From Hallella colorans (GTDB taxonomy: Bacteria; Bacteroidota; Bacteroidia; Bacteroidales; Bacteroidaceae), in assembly GCF_003096815.1 (NCBI RefSeq), contig NZ_QENY01000004.1, positions 1 through 64,000 of the forward strand: a DNA stretch of 64,000 bases, in the 5' to 3' direction. Shown here piece after piece: positions 32,159-43,300 of this stretch. Below the pieces are notes generated by a model. It was not told the origin of the DNA and made no database searches. It worked only from the letters and a program-made list of their open reading frames with translations. The translations under genes and the position numbers were made by a program. Numbering within the stretch: position 1 is the first letter of the stretch; each line of letters starts with the position of its first letter.

Positions 32159-34978
32159 TCATTCTTGCGGCAACATCACCACGGTGACACGATTGTTGGC
32201 CTGCAAGAAATTTTTCATAAAATCGCACAGTCCCTGCGCGGTTTGCTCCTTGATGACCTCTTTGTATCGAGTGTGCGTGTCTATGCCATAACGGCGGTAC
32301 ATACCGATGACGTTTCGCCAGTAAGTGTTTGTTTTTACAGCCAAATCGACGTTTTTGAGCATATAGGCTTTCACTTTGTCCAACATGGCCTCGTCGCAAT
32401 GTGTGGCCATGCGCTCGGCCTCATCGCGCATTATTTTAAGCGCTATGTCGCTTTTCTCCGGTTTCACGGGGCACGTCACCACGAGTGAGTAAGCGTGGAA
32501 GTCGCCCTCTATCTCAGCCGAACCGTCAGCTCCGCACGAATAGGCAGCGCCCGCATCCTCGCGTATCTTCTTGAGATACACCATGCTAAGTATTTGCCCT
32601 ATCATGTTCATCTTCATGGCGCCATCCATAGTATAGGGCATGTCGGTGTTGTGCCACACCATGCAAGCCATAGCCTTGGGAGTCTGCATCTTACGGTGGA
32701 ACACGTTTTCAACCACGCCCTTTTGATAAGATGTGAGCAGATGGCCGTGTCTCACCTTGCCCTTGGTGGGCAGCGAGCCAAGGTAACGGCATACGAGCGG
32801 ACGAATGGTGGACTCGTCATAATCGCCCACAAAGGTGAACGTCCATGCCGACGCGTTGGCCGTGCGCTCGCGCGCTATCTGTAGCACGCGGTCATAATTT
32901 ATATCCTTGAGGTGTTCCTCAAGAAAAGGTCTGAGTCTTGGATTATGCCCATAGAGCGTGGCCGTGAGCGAATCTGAGTAGATTGTCTCATGCGACAAAT
33001 TCCTATTTTTGAGCGATGTGCGCCATCCATCCATGAGGTTGGCCACAGCTTTCTCATCCTTACCAATATCAGTAAAATACAAATAGACAAGTTGCAGCAT
33101 GGTCTCCACGTCTTGCTTGGTGGCCGATCCGCCCACACCCATATATTTATCACCGATGGAAAGATGGGCGTTGACGGTCTTGCCAGCAAGAATTTTAGGT
33201 AGTTGCATACCCGTGAATCCACCTAACGCGCTGTTGCCCACGATATCATCAAAAGCGGCCAAGTTAGCAAAGTCTTTCTCTCCATAGAGCGACTTTCCAC
33301 CGGGACCCATCGCCGACAGACCCACTTGCCCTTTCTTGAAGTCGGTTTTCTTAAGCACCACAGTTACGCCATTGGACAGTTTCAGCTCGGTGAAACCAAA
33401 CTTGGCGTTCTTTTTTTCTTTCACAATTCTGCCGGGTCGTGGTAATTTTTTCATCAACGGCTGTTGTTGCAAGGTGTCCACGTAGGCCTCAAGATTGGCT
33501 TGGCGAGCCTCTCTCACAGCTTCAAGCAATTCCTCTCGCTTGGGATAGACATTTCCCTCCTTCTCATTGTTAAAGTTGATAATCACCAAGTTATGGTCAG
33601 ACTTAGGCAAAAGGCTTGGCAACACCCTGTTAATCTCCTCCAAAGGTATTTGCGGAATGGCCTGTCGCATCATATAATAATACTCCTCAAAAGACGGAAT
33701 TGGCTCGTTGGAGAGATAGTTACCCTTGTAGTCGTCTGCGAACGAGGCGTTACCGCGCTTGTCCTTGTTGTTGTACGCGCGTTCCAAACCGTTGAGAAGG
33801 TTTTTCTTGGCCCTGTCATATTCCACCTGCGTAAATCCATGGTCGGCTGCGCGATGAGCCTCGGCAAGAGCAGTTTTCAAGGCTTTGGCCGTTAGTTCGA
33901 TGCTCCTTGGCGCCGTCGACACCCTGAAGGCGTTTTTTGTTTTGGCAAAAATGAACGTTCCATCAGCCGCCTCAGCGCCAAAGTATGGGCATCCACTCTT
34001 TTGCGCCGCCTCAGCATACCGGTCATTGAGCATGCCTATGGCCACATTTCTGACATAGTTAGCCATGACGTAGTCCATGGAGTTTTTGAGAGAGTCGGGC
34101 CACGGGTCATGCTTGAAGATTGCCTCTACGGCGGTGTTGGGTTGTTCCTTGTCCTTGTCTATCACGACAATGGGGGTGTCGTTGTCGGGCACTTGCTCGG
34201 CGACAATGGGAGCGATGTCGGCCGGATTGGTCACAGGCCCGAACATCTGCCGTATCATGCGCTCGGTGTGATCCACATCAATATCTCCCACGACGATGAT
34301 ACACTGGTTGGATGGGTGGTACCATTTCTCATAGTAGGCACGCAGCTCTGCTGGTTTGAAATTGTCCACGACACTCATCAGTCCGATGGGAAAGCGCGAG
34401 CCATACTTGGATCCAGAGTAGAGTGTAGGCAAGTTACGCTCCAACATGCGCGAGTTGGCACTGGTGCGCTCTCTCCACTCTTCGTGTATCACGCCTCGTT
34501 CTTTGTCTATCTCTTGAGGGTCCAATGTCAGGCCGTTGGCCCAGTCGTGCAGGATGAGCAGGCACGAGTCGAGCGCGCTCTGTCGCTTGGTAGGCACGTT
34601 GGAGATGTTGTAAACCGTCTGGTCTATGGACGTGTATGCGTTGAGGTCGCCACCAAACTTCACGCCCAAAGACTCGCAATATCTGATGACATTGTTTCCG
34701 GGGAAGTTTTTGGTGCCATTGAAGCACATGTGTTCGAGGAAGTGCGCCAAACCGCGTTGGTTCTCTTCCTCCTGTATGGAGCCTACGCGCTGTACAATAT
34801 AGAAGTTGGCACGTTTCTCGGGCCAGTTGTTATGGCGGATGTAATACTTAAGGCCATTGTCCAAAGTGCCTATTCTTACAGCCGTGTCTATGGGTAACGC
34901 CTGCGGCAAATCGACCGCTTGTGTCATGGCGGGCAGCATGGCGAGGCCGAGCAATGCCCTCCTGAGGAAATGTTTCAT
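32159..34978 (-). CDS. M16 family zinc metallopeptidase (pitrilysin/insulinase type), exported
   Basis: This 939-residue peptidase has a signal peptide (RALLGLAMLPAMTQA) from the ATG at 34978. The inverted zinc motif HFLEH is in GLAHFLEHMCFNGTKNFPG, with the downstream glutamate in GVIHEEW. Two M16 halves plus an inactive C-terminal pair are visible. These enzymes cut oligopeptides within a closed chamber. It is the last gene of the SusC-SusD operon, which suggests periplasmic cleavage of peptides brought in by the SusCD pair. An upstream reading from 35011 lacks a signal and is not chosen. Confidence 0.93.
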   Translation of the reverse strand: MKHFLRRALLGLAMLPAMTQAVDLPQALPIDTAVRIGTLDNGLKYYIRHNNWPEKRANFYIVQRVGSIQEEENQRGLAHFLEHMCFNGTKNFPGNNVIRYCESLGVKFGGDLNAYTSIDQTVYNISNVPTKRQSALDSCLLILHDWANGLTLDPQEIDKERGVIHEEWRERTSANSRMLERNLPTLYSGSKYGSRFPIGLMSVVDNFKPAELRAYYEKWYHPSNQCIIVVGDIDVDHTERMIRQMFGPVTNPADIAPIVAEQVPDNDTPIVVIDKDKEQPNTAVEAIFKHDPWPDSLKNSMDYVMANYVRNVAIGMLNDRYAEAAQKSGCPYFGAEAADGTFIFAKTKNAFRVSTAPRSIELTAKALKTALAEAHRAADHGFTQVEYDRAKKNLLNGLERAYNNKDKRGNASFADDYKGNYLSNEPIPSFEEYYYMMRQAIPQIPLEEINRVLPSLLPKSDHNLVIINFNNEKEGNVYPKREELLEAVREARQANLEAYVDTLQQQPLMKKLPRPGRIVKEKKNAKFGFTELKLSNGVTVVLKKTDFKKGQVGLSAMGPGGKSLYGEKDFANLAAFDDIVGNSALGGFTGMQLPKILAGKTVNAHLSIGDKYMGVGGSATKQDVETMLQLVYLYFTDIGKDEKAVANLMDGWRTSLKNRNLSHETIYSDSLTATLYGHNPRLRPFLEEHLKDINYDRVLQIARERTANASAWTFTFVGDYDESTIRPLVCRYLGSLPTKGKVRHGHLLTSYQKGVVENVFHRKMQTPKAMACMVWHNTDMPYTMDGAMKMNMIGQILSMVYLKKIREDAGAAYSCGADGSAEIEGDFHAYSLVVTCPVKPEKSDIALKIMRDEAERMATHCDEAMLDKVKAYMLKNVDLAVKTNTYWRNVIGMYRRYGIDTHTRYKEVIKEQTAQGLCDFMKNFLQANNRVTVVMLPQE

Positions 34979-35050
34979 AGTTGTGATAGTGTTAGCCGCA
35001 CGGCTCCTCAACCGAGGCGCCGCGCATGTGTGACTTACGCAATATGGTTA

Positions 35051-36151
35051 CTATTTGGCTGGCGTGGTAAATTTCTTGGTGTGCAACTTGCCCCACTCGC
35101 CCTTGACGTTACGTGCCATGGAGCACGCCACGTATGTGGTGGCAGGTTGTGCGTTCCATTTGGCGCGATCCACGCGATACTGGTTCCAATAGGGATCTTG
35201 CGGAATTTCCTTTTGCAGCATGTCGATAACGCCGCGCTCGCCCATGTCTTTGGCGTTGAAAGCCTCCTCGGTGATGATGATATCTCGGTGTACGGCCGCT
35301 TGGTCGTTGGGCGTATAGACTATTTCCTGGAAGTAGCCCGTGTCGTCGCTACCGCCAAATTGCCCTATCTCGATGCTCACGGCAGCCACACCCTCGCCAC
35401 CCAACAAGGCGGTTTTGACGGGCGTGGTGACAATGTCGAGGTACACGCCGTCCTTGTCCCAAGGCAACGCGCATATCTCATAGTCATAGTTGGGTATCAT
35501 ATCGTCCCACGTGTGGCTCATCTCCTTGGTGTAAGCCGACTGCCCACTGAACCGTCTAATCATGTCAGAAGAATTTGAGAAACCCATCATCGGACCGTGA
35601 TGCGAAACGAGACTATCTATGCTTCCAGCCTCGAATTGGCAAATAGCGTAACCTGCCACATCAGCGTTGGGACTAAACTTCACCGTAACGCTGTCGGGGC
35701 CAAGGGCCGTCACAGTGCACGTGAGCCGCGGATTGCCAGCTGGCTTGTGCTTGGGCGTGGTGAAAGAGGTGCGCGTGACGCTACCTGCTGCGCCATTCTT
35801 GTCATAGGCGAGGGTGAGCAATGTGTATTCCTTCTCGGGCAAGACACAGAACCCCATGTCCATAAATTTCGCGTTTTTGAGGTTGGGCGTGCGCTTTTCT
35901 ATTTTCTGGTTACTGAAATAATTGGCCAACACGGCGTCACCGATGCGTGTGGCTATGTCAGACGTGAAAAGCTGCATGCTGTACGAGGCACACGTGGCAC
36001 CTTTCGAGACCGATAGCGTTATCGGGCCATTGGTGTCGCAATTTACGGTTACATCGGCAGTCGCCTTCGTATCGTTTTGAGCCGCCACCTGCGTCGCCAC
36101 TGTAATGGCGAGAAGGCAAAGCAATGTTTTGAATGTTTTTCTATTGTTCAT
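35051..36151 (-). CDS. Secreted Fn3-like protein of the Sus-type operon
   Basis: This 366-residue protein has a signal peptide (TLLCLLAITVATQVAAQ). Two beta-rich Ig/fibronectin-III-like modules are suggested by repeating phrases such as ITLSVSKGATCASYSMQLFTSD with YTLLTLAYDKNGAAGSVTRTSFTTP, and VTVKFSPNADVAGYAICQFEAGS with YEICALPWDKDGVYLDIVTTPV. No catalytic motif is seen. It lies between the PKD-like lipoprotein and M16 peptidase genes and is probably an accessory surface or periplasmic binding protein. I do not recognise a named family. Confidence 0.75.
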   Translation of the reverse strand: MNNRKTFKTLLCLLAITVATQVAAQNDTKATADVTVNCDTNGPITLSVSKGATCASYSMQLFTSDIATRIGDAVLANYFSNQKIEKRTPNLKNAKFMDMGFCVLPEKEYTLLTLAYDKNGAAGSVTRTSFTTPKHKPAGNPRLTCTVTALGPDSVTVKFSPNADVAGYAICQFEAGSIDSLVSHHGPMMGFSNSSDMIRRFSGQSAYTKEMSHTWDDMIPNYDYEICALPWDKDGVYLDIVTTPVKTALLGGEGVAAVSIEIGQFGGSDDTGYFQEIVYTPNDQAAVHRDIIITEEAFNAKDMGERGVIDMLQKEIPQDPYWNQYRVDRAKWNAQPATTYVACSMARNVKGEWGKLHTKKFTTPAK

Positions 36152-36266
36152 TTATAGTTGTTTTTGATTGTTCATGTGCGAGGAATTGTAAAGAAATCCA
36201 GGCGCCGACCATGCGACGCCCGGCTCTCTTCACGATAAAAGAATTATGATTGTTAGCTTGTTTTTA

Positions 36267-37937
36267 TCAATACATGTCAAGCGTGGTGCGCTCCGCGCGC
36301 AGCTGTTTGATGGCGGCCACCCGCCCGCCAGCGTTGTATTTGCCCACAAGGACAGGCGCCGGCAGGTTTGTCACCTCATAGATTAAGACATCGCCGTTCT
36401 CGCATCCCACGAGCAAGTGCTTGTAATCACGCCCCTGCGTGTACTGGTCGTTGCGGTCATAGGTCATGGCCGTAACTTTGGAGGTGATGCCCTTGAGCGG
36501 CAGTTGGCCTATCTGGTCTATGGATGTGGAACCCCATGTGCCACTCCTGACGACCACAAACACTTTGTTGCCCTCTGAAAAAAGATCACAACGGCTCTTC
36601 AAATTGCTTAAACGGGTTGTGGCCGCGGTAAGGAACACGGTCTCTTTGTTGAGTTGGTGACCTGTCACCTCGTACGGGAAGTAATAGGTGTTGGCCATCG
36701 GCACGTTGAGTTTGCGCGTCCGATTGTCCACGGCAAAGGTTCCAACCATAGATTTTCCGCCCGTGTTGTACCATATTTGATACCAACTGTTGTTTCGGTC
36801 CCAATACATTTGACCATTGATGGTGGTCAGATAGAGCACCTCCGCATCTGCTGGCATTTTCATGATGGGGGCTCCCGCCCATCCCGGCATTGACAAATCT
36901 GTCATAAAGACACGGTAACTGTGATAGTTTCCCTCCAACGATGTCGCGATGAGCACGCGCCTGTTTTTCTCGTCGTAGCATGGGATGTTGGTGTGTCCCC
37001 ACAGCGTATGTCCAAAATTGGTCACCTTGTAACCTTTTTTGTCGAGATAATACGGCTCAGTAAGAAACTTTCCGCCGAGGTAGTGCTTGCCCGTCTGGCG
37101 CGTGAAAATGCGACCGTCTTGGGTGGCCACCCACGTGAACGCAGGGTTGTCAGCATCTATTTCTTGGTCTCTGCGAGCGCTAACCTTGAAGTTGGCAGGC
37201 GTTCCGTCAGCAAACTGCGAACCAAGTTCCCAGGCCTTCTTGAGCGTTGAGGCGTTGAGAACCACCGCGTCTCCCTCCTGCGTGATGGCCGTCACCGACC
37301 CCGTCGGACTGACATTGAGCGACAGCGAGACATCCATGCGTTTGGGCGTTCCCGGTATATCGTCTGACAAGTGCTTCTTGAAGATAAACTTTGGCACGCT
37401 GAAAGTGCCGTTGGCGGCGCGCCCGTATTTGAGGCTCAACGCCGACATGGAACCTGTATGCGGATCGCTGTTGTTCTTGGCAGAGTAGACGATGAAGTCG
37501 CACTCTGCGATGGGAGGCTCGATAGTGATATAGGTTCGTGCCTTGAAAGAAATGCCCGTGGCTTTCTCTATGATGGCAAAGTCACCATCAAAGCTCCCAG
37601 TGGGATAGTCGGTCAGCCCCAAACGTTTCATGAACTCATCGGTGGGGATGGTCTCTTTCAGCTCGGTAGAAAATACCTTGCCATTAAGGCGCCACTCATA
37701 GCGCACCTCCTTGCTTCTCTCAAGCGAGTCGAGTTTTCCCCAATTGAAGTATCTCGACGCGTCGATATATGTTTTCTCGCCACCCCGTCCATACACGTAT
37801 ATAGGGGCGTTGTTTACGTTGATGAGCCACGTTGGGGGCTTAAGCGATTCGTAAGTGTAATTTCCCTCGTCGCTAAAACAAGCACTCAGCGTGGTGCATA
37901 CAAGTGCGCACGCGATGGCGTTTCTCATTGTTTTCAT
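36267..37937 (-). CDS. PKD-like family lipoprotein
   Basis: This 556-residue lipoprotein (CTTLSACFSDEGNYTYE, Cys about 20) belongs to the PKD-like family found in Bacteroidetes nutrient-uptake operons. The N-terminal Ig-like part has VRYEWRLNGKVFS. The C-terminal part looks like a beta-propeller with repeating units (VLIATSLEGNYHSYRVF, HLLVGCENGDVLIYEV). It is presumed surface-exposed and to assist ligand capture by the SusCD complex. It follows the DUF4843 gene by 27 bases. Confidence 0.88.
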   Translation of the reverse strand: MKTMRNAIACALVCTTLSACFSDEGNYTYESLKPPTWLINVNNAPIYVYGRGGEKTYIDASRYFNWGKLDSLERSKEVRYEWRLNGKVFSTELKETIPTDEFMKRLGLTDYPTGSFDGDFAIIEKATGISFKARTYITIEPPIAECDFIVYSAKNNSDPHTGSMSALSLKYGRAANGTFSVPKFIFKKHLSDDIPGTPKRMDVSLSLNVSPTGSVTAITQEGDAVVLNASTLKKAWELGSQFADGTPANFKVSARRDQEIDADNPAFTWVATQDGRIFTRQTGKHYLGGKFLTEPYYLDKKGYKVTNFGHTLWGHTNIPCYDEKNRRVLIATSLEGNYHSYRVFMTDLSMPGWAGAPIMKMPADAEVLYLTTINGQMYWDRNNSWYQIWYNTGGKSMVGTFAVDNRTRKLNVPMANTYYFPYEVTGHQLNKETVFLTAATTRLSNLKSRCDLFSEGNKVFVVVRSGTWGSTSIDQIGQLPLKGITSKVTAMTYDRNDQYTQGRDYKHLLVGCENGDVLIYEVTNLPAPVLVGKYNAGGRVAAIKQLRAERTTLDMY

Positions 37938-37964
37938 AATGCGTTCCTTTCGTTGTTTGCATGG

Positions 37965-38729
37965 TTAAACATTGACGGTCATCGCACTTCCGTCTTCTTC
38001 CTTGGCTTGATCCGGATGCTCCACGAGCCATTGCTTGAACTGCCTGACAAGTTTGATGGCCTTGTATGGCGCCTTGCGCAACATATCCTCGTTGAGCGTG
38101 GCTTGCTTGTCAATGTTGAGCAAGAATAGTTTGTACTTACGACTGGAGTATTCGCCGAAGAGATTGTTGGTCACGTCGGTGTCCCACCACTCGGGTTTAA
38201 CAGCGTCGCGCGTGAGCACAATGACGGCCCGCGTGCGCTCGGTCTGCCCCAACTGTATCTCACCCATGGGAATCAGTTCTACCGTGAGCTTCACGCCGTG
38301 TGGCATGCTTTTGAGCCTGGACGACCTAAACATCCTTATGGCGATGGTGTCGCTTTGGTTTTTGGCTCCTTCTGGTACATTGTGCGCCCTGAACGTGTAA
38401 GTGTCTTGCAGTTTGTACTCGTCGGGCAGGGCCGTTGTCATGTCTGGCACAACCTTGAGTTTGAACGTGGCGTCTTGCTCAAGCAGCCGGCCAGTCATGT
38501 TAACCACAACCTTGGCGTCTATCTCTGACACGTCGTCGTTCTCAAAGAAGAAAGACGCTATGGTCGAGTCGGCCTTTTCCTTGCCCGGCGCCGCGGCATC
38601 CTTGTAGAACTTCTCAAAATATATATGGTGCTCCTGCCCGAAGGTCATCAGTCCTTCTTCCTGACAAGAGACACAGGCTATCAATGCCGCGAGTGGCAGT
38701 GTATAGATGTATTTTTTCATGCGTTTCAT
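37965..38729 (-). CDS. DUF4843 lipoprotein
   Basis: This 254-residue lipoprotein (PLAALIACVSCQEE) has a DUF4843 pattern: GQEHHIYFEKF, SIASFFFENDDVSEIDAKVVVNMTGRL, VPEGAKNQSDTIAIRMFRS and TDVTNNLFGEYSSRKYKLFL. DUF4843 proteins accompany SusD in operons thought to take up peptides. It starts 12 bases after susD, and ATGs at 38729 and 38720 are both possible starts. The function is unknown beyond this context. Confidence 0.88.
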   Translation of the reverse strand: MKRMKKYIYTLPLAALIACVSCQEEGLMTFGQEHHIYFEKFYKDAAAPGKEKADSTIASFFFENDDVSEIDAKVVVNMTGRLLEQDATFKLKVVPDMTTALPDEYKLQDTYTFRAHNVPEGAKNQSDTIAIRMFRSSRLKSMPHGVKLTVELIPMGEIQLGQTERTRAVIVLTRDAVKPEWWDTDVTNNLFGEYSSRKYKLFLLNIDKQATLNEDMLRKAPYKAIKLVRQFKQWLVEHPDQAKEEDGSAMTVNV

Positions 38730-38741
38730 CTTTTTACAGTT

Positions 38742-40349
38742 TTATTTGGTTTCCTCCGCGGGTATAGGCAGCACGCTCTCTTGCTTGGTCAATGGCTTGA
38801 CGGTGCCGTCGTCGCGTTTCACGCCCGCGTTAAGTCGCTTGTAGAGATAGAACAGTTGTCCCTCGCTAATCCACTCGCGCTGTCCCTCTCGCACAAGGTC
38901 CTTGACAAAATCACCCCATGTAGTTTGCGTGGGCAACTTATAATCGTTCAGTCCGCGGTGCTCGCGCATAGTGTTGAGCAAGCCGTAAGCACCCTCGAAA
39001 TCACCCTTTCGAGCCATGCACTCGGCCACGATGTATCTCAACTCAGACGTGCGCAGCAGGGGCAGGATGGTGACAGTGCGGTCGCGCTCCATCGTGTTTC
39101 TCTCTTTGACATACCATTTGGTAGAGAGGAAGTTGCGGTAAGATCCTTTCGGCTCGTAGATAAGGCGAGTGGATCGAATGTCGGTGGTGCTCTCATCCAT
39201 GCCCGAGATGGTCTTGAAGATGTCTTGGCCATCTTTGTTCACGATAAACAAGTCGCTGCTATGCTGGTTTTTCTCTCGTGGAAATAGGCGTTCCAAACCT
39301 GCCTCGTCCACTTGCTTCTCGTTGTACAAACCCATGACAAGCGTGCCCACCATGCGTATGTCGCTCATCTCCTCGGGCTGGTCTACCCACGCGAAATTGA
39401 ACTGTTCACTCTTGAAAGGCTCAAATTTGGTGGCATTGGCACCCTCGAAAGTGGCATCCAACACCTCCAACGCATACGCCTTGGCCTTGTCCAAAGAAGA
39501 GGGATCGAACGTGGCGTTATACTGATGGGCACGTGCCAACAGGGCCGTGATGGCCCAATAGGAGAATCTGTAACCCCTGCCCAAGAAGAAAGGGTCCACG
39601 CTCGTGGGGTCGGCGGCACCCTCCATGCCATACATCAAGGAGTTATAGAAGCGCGCCTCGCCCGATACACTGGCGCTATATCCCAAGGGTGAGAAGTCAA
39701 AAGGCTTGACAAGCTCGCGCGCTTGTTCAAGGTCCTCGATGATTTTACCCATCACCTCCTTGACAGGCAAGTGCGTGGCTCTCTTGTTCGGGAACTCCGT
39801 CACGTAGGGAATGTAATTGCCGCCATCGTCGTCAATGGGTGCTGGGGCGAAGAGGCGGAGCATATCGAGGTGGATGAAAGCCCTGATAGCCTTGGCCTCG
39901 CCAAGGATATCGTCTCTCTCCATTTTGCCCTCGCTGAACTTATTGCCACTCTCGCCCTCCAAATGCTTGATTAAATCGTTGTCGGCGGCAATAGCGTTGA
40001 AGGCTGCCAACCAGATATTATCTATCAATGGCTGTAGCTTGGCATCCTTATAGTCGCGCTTACCAGCCGCAATATAGGTGGGGTTGCTCAGGTCATTGGA
40101 ATTGACATTGATGTCGTACTGACCTGAGAAGAAGTCTATAACGCCAAATTGCAACTCTCGTCCGTAGAGCGTGGGCGAGGCCATGCTTTTGTAAATGCCG
40201 TGCAGGGCGGAGCGATAGCCGTCGCCGGTCTCGAAGAGTTCGTTGGCCGTAGACTGTCCCTCCACGGGCACGTCAAGCCAGTCGTTGCAGCCACTCAGCC
40301 CCAAAAGTGCCATGCAGGCTATGATGATGGAATATGTTTTTTGTTTCAT
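38742..40349 (-). CDS. RagB/SusD family nutrient-binding lipoprotein
   Basis: This 535-residue surface lipoprotein (ALLGLSGCNDWLDVP, Cys21) caps the SusC channel and binds substrate. SusD landmarks are DWLDVPVEGQSTANELFETGDGYRSALHGIYKSMASPTLYGR, AKAIRAFIHLDMLRLFAPAP, and the C-terminal LRYIVAECMARKGDFEGAYGLLNTMREHRGL. It starts 25 bases after susC. The operon content favours peptide ligands of the RagB kind, but the sequence alone does not fix the substrate. Confidence 0.95.
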   Translation of the reverse strand: MKQKTYSIIIACMALLGLSGCNDWLDVPVEGQSTANELFETGDGYRSALHGIYKSMASPTLYGRELQFGVIDFFSGQYDINVNSNDLSNPTYIAAGKRDYKDAKLQPLIDNIWLAAFNAIAADNDLIKHLEGESGNKFSEGKMERDDILGEAKAIRAFIHLDMLRLFAPAPIDDDGGNYIPYVTEFPNKRATHLPVKEVMGKIIEDLEQARELVKPFDFSPLGYSASVSGEARFYNSLMYGMEGAADPTSVDPFFLGRGYRFSYWAITALLARAHQYNATFDPSSLDKAKAYALEVLDATFEGANATKFEPFKSEQFNFAWVDQPEEMSDIRMVGTLVMGLYNEKQVDEAGLERLFPREKNQHSSDLFIVNKDGQDIFKTISGMDESTTDIRSTRLIYEPKGSYRNFLSTKWYVKERNTMERDRTVTILPLLRTSELRYIVAECMARKGDFEGAYGLLNTMREHRGLNDYKLPTQTTWGDFVKDLVREGQREWISEGQLFYLYKRLNAGVKRDDGTVKPLTKQESVLPIPAEETK

Positions 40350-40374
40350 AATCGTTGTCGTTGATTTTTTTAGG

Positions 40375-43300
40375 TCAATAACTTGCTCGCAAGCTTATGC
40401 TGTACGTGTGGGCATAAGGATATGAGAGTCCGCGTTCCACCCTCACGGTGTTCCATCGAGCCAAGTCGGATGCGTTGAGCGTGATGGACAGCGCGCTTAG
40501 CTTGAGCTTGGAGATGAGTTTCCGACTGAAGTCATAGCCTATGGCCAAGCTGTTGAAATGCACGTAATTGTCATTTTGCACAAATCTTGACGTGGGCTTT
40601 GTGGAGCTCTTCTCGCCCAATCCATAGAATGGCGCTATATCACCCACCTTGCGCCATCTGTCCGTGATGACACGACGGTCCACGTTCTGATCTTTTATCT
40701 GCGCGTTCTCCACTTTCTCAAGAAGGGTCTGGTTATACACTTGCCCACCAAAAGCATAGAGGAACGAAGCGTTCACGTAGATGCCCTTGTAGGCTACGTT
40801 GATGCCAAACGAGCCTTGAGCATCGGGATTGGTATCTCCACACACCACCATGTCACTGGCATTCCATTCCTTGGTGATGGTACCGTCTTTCTTTCTGAAA
40901 AGTTCCTTGCCGCTGGCCGGGTCAATGCCCAACGAGGGCATGGCGTAGATGGCTGTGGTGGACGCGCCCACGTAATATTGGATAAGAGGGCGGTTCTGCA
41001 AGTTTTGGTATTGTGGATGCTCAGCGTCGTAATTATCCCTGATTTTCTTGTTGTACTCCTCGATGGCATCGTCCAACTTGGATATTCTGTTCTTGTTTGT
41101 GCCCAAATTGGCGTTGGCCACCACCGACCAGTCACGGTTACGGAAGAGCGTGACATTGGTTTTTAGCTCAAAACCCTTGTTCTCGATAGAGCCCACGTTG
41201 CCGCTATAAGAGGTGAAACCCGATGATGGCCTTATGCCAATACGGTCTATCATGCCATCCGTGGTTTTCTTGTAATAGGCGGCCTCGATATACAATCGGT
41301 TTTTGAAAAGCTCCGCGGTGAAACCCACATCGAGCGACTTGGTGATTTCCCACGACAACGCTGAGTTGCCCATGGTGAAGAGCCTGACTGCTGGCCCTGT
41401 GTAATACCACGCCTTTGTGTCGGCCTTGTAACTGCTGATCACGTCAAAACGAGAGAAGTTAACCTTTCCGGTGCTGCCATAAGTGCCACGCATTCGAAGC
41501 GTGTTAATCCACGGCAGTTTCTTGACGAACGGGTAGTTGTGTATGTTTAAGCCCACGCCTACAGAGGCGAATGGCGCAAAACGTTTGTCCTCGCCAAACT
41601 GCGACGAGCCATCCATACGGAACGAGGCGTCCAACAAGTAGATCTCGTCGAAGGTATAATTGAGAGCTCCCAACACGCCAAAGAGCCTTGTCGTGGATTT
41701 GGTGTCGATGGTTTTGTCGGGCTGCGTGGCTGAGTAAATGGGATCATTCAAGCTGCCAATGTTGAAACCTTCTTGCCTATACGACAGGCGGCGATCGTTG
41801 GTCTCCTGCGCATCCACACCCGCCGTGAGGTTCAAGAAGTGACGCTTGAAACGCTTATTGAAGTGGAGCATGGCGTTGGCATTCCATTTCAGGCGAGTGT
41901 CGCCCGACACGTCGAGCGAGCCTTTGCGGTTATTGGCCACAGAGCGAAACAAGAAAGAGTCCTTGGGGTCTTTGAAAGTCTTGCCGTCTGTCTTCACTTG
42001 GCTAACGCTAAACGTGCCCCGAAGATACAAGTTGGGGGTGAAATGGATGTTCACGCTCAGGTTGTCGGTCACGTCGGTGATACCACCGCGACCACTGTAG
42101 CTTTGCAAATAGTGCTCCCGCCACAGTGGGTTGGCGCGGTGCGACATGGGCAGCTCACGCAGCAATTCGCCGGCATCGTCATAGATGGCGTCGTAAGGCA
42201 GCTGCTGTGAATAGTCGTTGAAATAGCCGTAAGGTGAGTCCTCATAGGATGTCCTGTTAAGCGTCACCTTGTTTTGGATTTGCAACCAGTCTCTCAATCG
42301 ATAGTCAATCATCATCCCCGCGCCGTACCTGTTGCGCTTGGAGCCTTTCATAACGCCGGCGTTCTTGTCATAGTTCAGGTTCAGCATGTACCTCACCTCG
42401 TTGACACCACCCGAGAGCGACACGTCGTTACGCCAGTTATAGGCGTTGCGCAGTGGTCGCGCCAGCCAGTCGGTGTTCACGCCGCGCCTCACCTCGTTGA
42501 GCTTGTCGTTGTACTCCCGCTCCTTGTCTATCGTGGCCACACCAAAAGTACCCACGTACAGCCCGGCATCTTTCTCCACTTGTAACTTCTCGGTGGCGTT
42601 GGTCAGGTTATAGTCTGAAAGGTCTGGGAAGGACAGTTCCAAGGTGGTATTGTAGTCTATGCGTATCTCGCCGGCCTTGGGGGGCACCGTGGTGACTATC
42701 ACGACACCATTGGCCGCACGCGAACCATAGAGTGCCGTAGCCGCGGCGTCTTTCAAGATGGTCATGCTCTCTATGCGGTTGATGTCCATGTCATATATCT
42801 TTTGCACGTCCACCTCAAATCCGTCGAGCATGAAAATAGGCATGTTGGGGTTGTCGCGCAGGTTGGTACGCTGAGTGAGGCGTTGGTTCTCAACGTCCAA
42901 ACCTCTATTCTGTGATATGCTCGACGCTCCCCGAATATTAATCTCATGCATTTGGTTGGGGTCAGCGCCAAACCCAAGGTTGTCCATAATGCGGAACGAA
43001 GGGTCGAAAACCTGCAAGGCTTTCACAGCGTCTTTGGAGTTCACCTTCTTGAGATCCTCACTTGTCACAATGGTGGCCGAACCGGTAAAACTATTTTTTT
43101 TGAGTTTCTGGAAACCCGTCACGACCACTTGTCCTATCTGCGTGGAGTTCTCCTCCAAATAGATGGTAAACTTGCGGTGCTTACCAACGGTGAAATACTT
43201 GGGCTTGTAGCCGATGTAACTCACTTGAAACACGTCTTGGACAGAACAGTCCTTGACAACAAATTTTCCCTCCACGTTGGTGGCGGTGCCTCGTAACCCA

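Noticed and set aside
34001-34897. 298-codon plus-strand open frame
   Set aside because: It lies antisense within the M16 peptidase gene and has no protein-like features.
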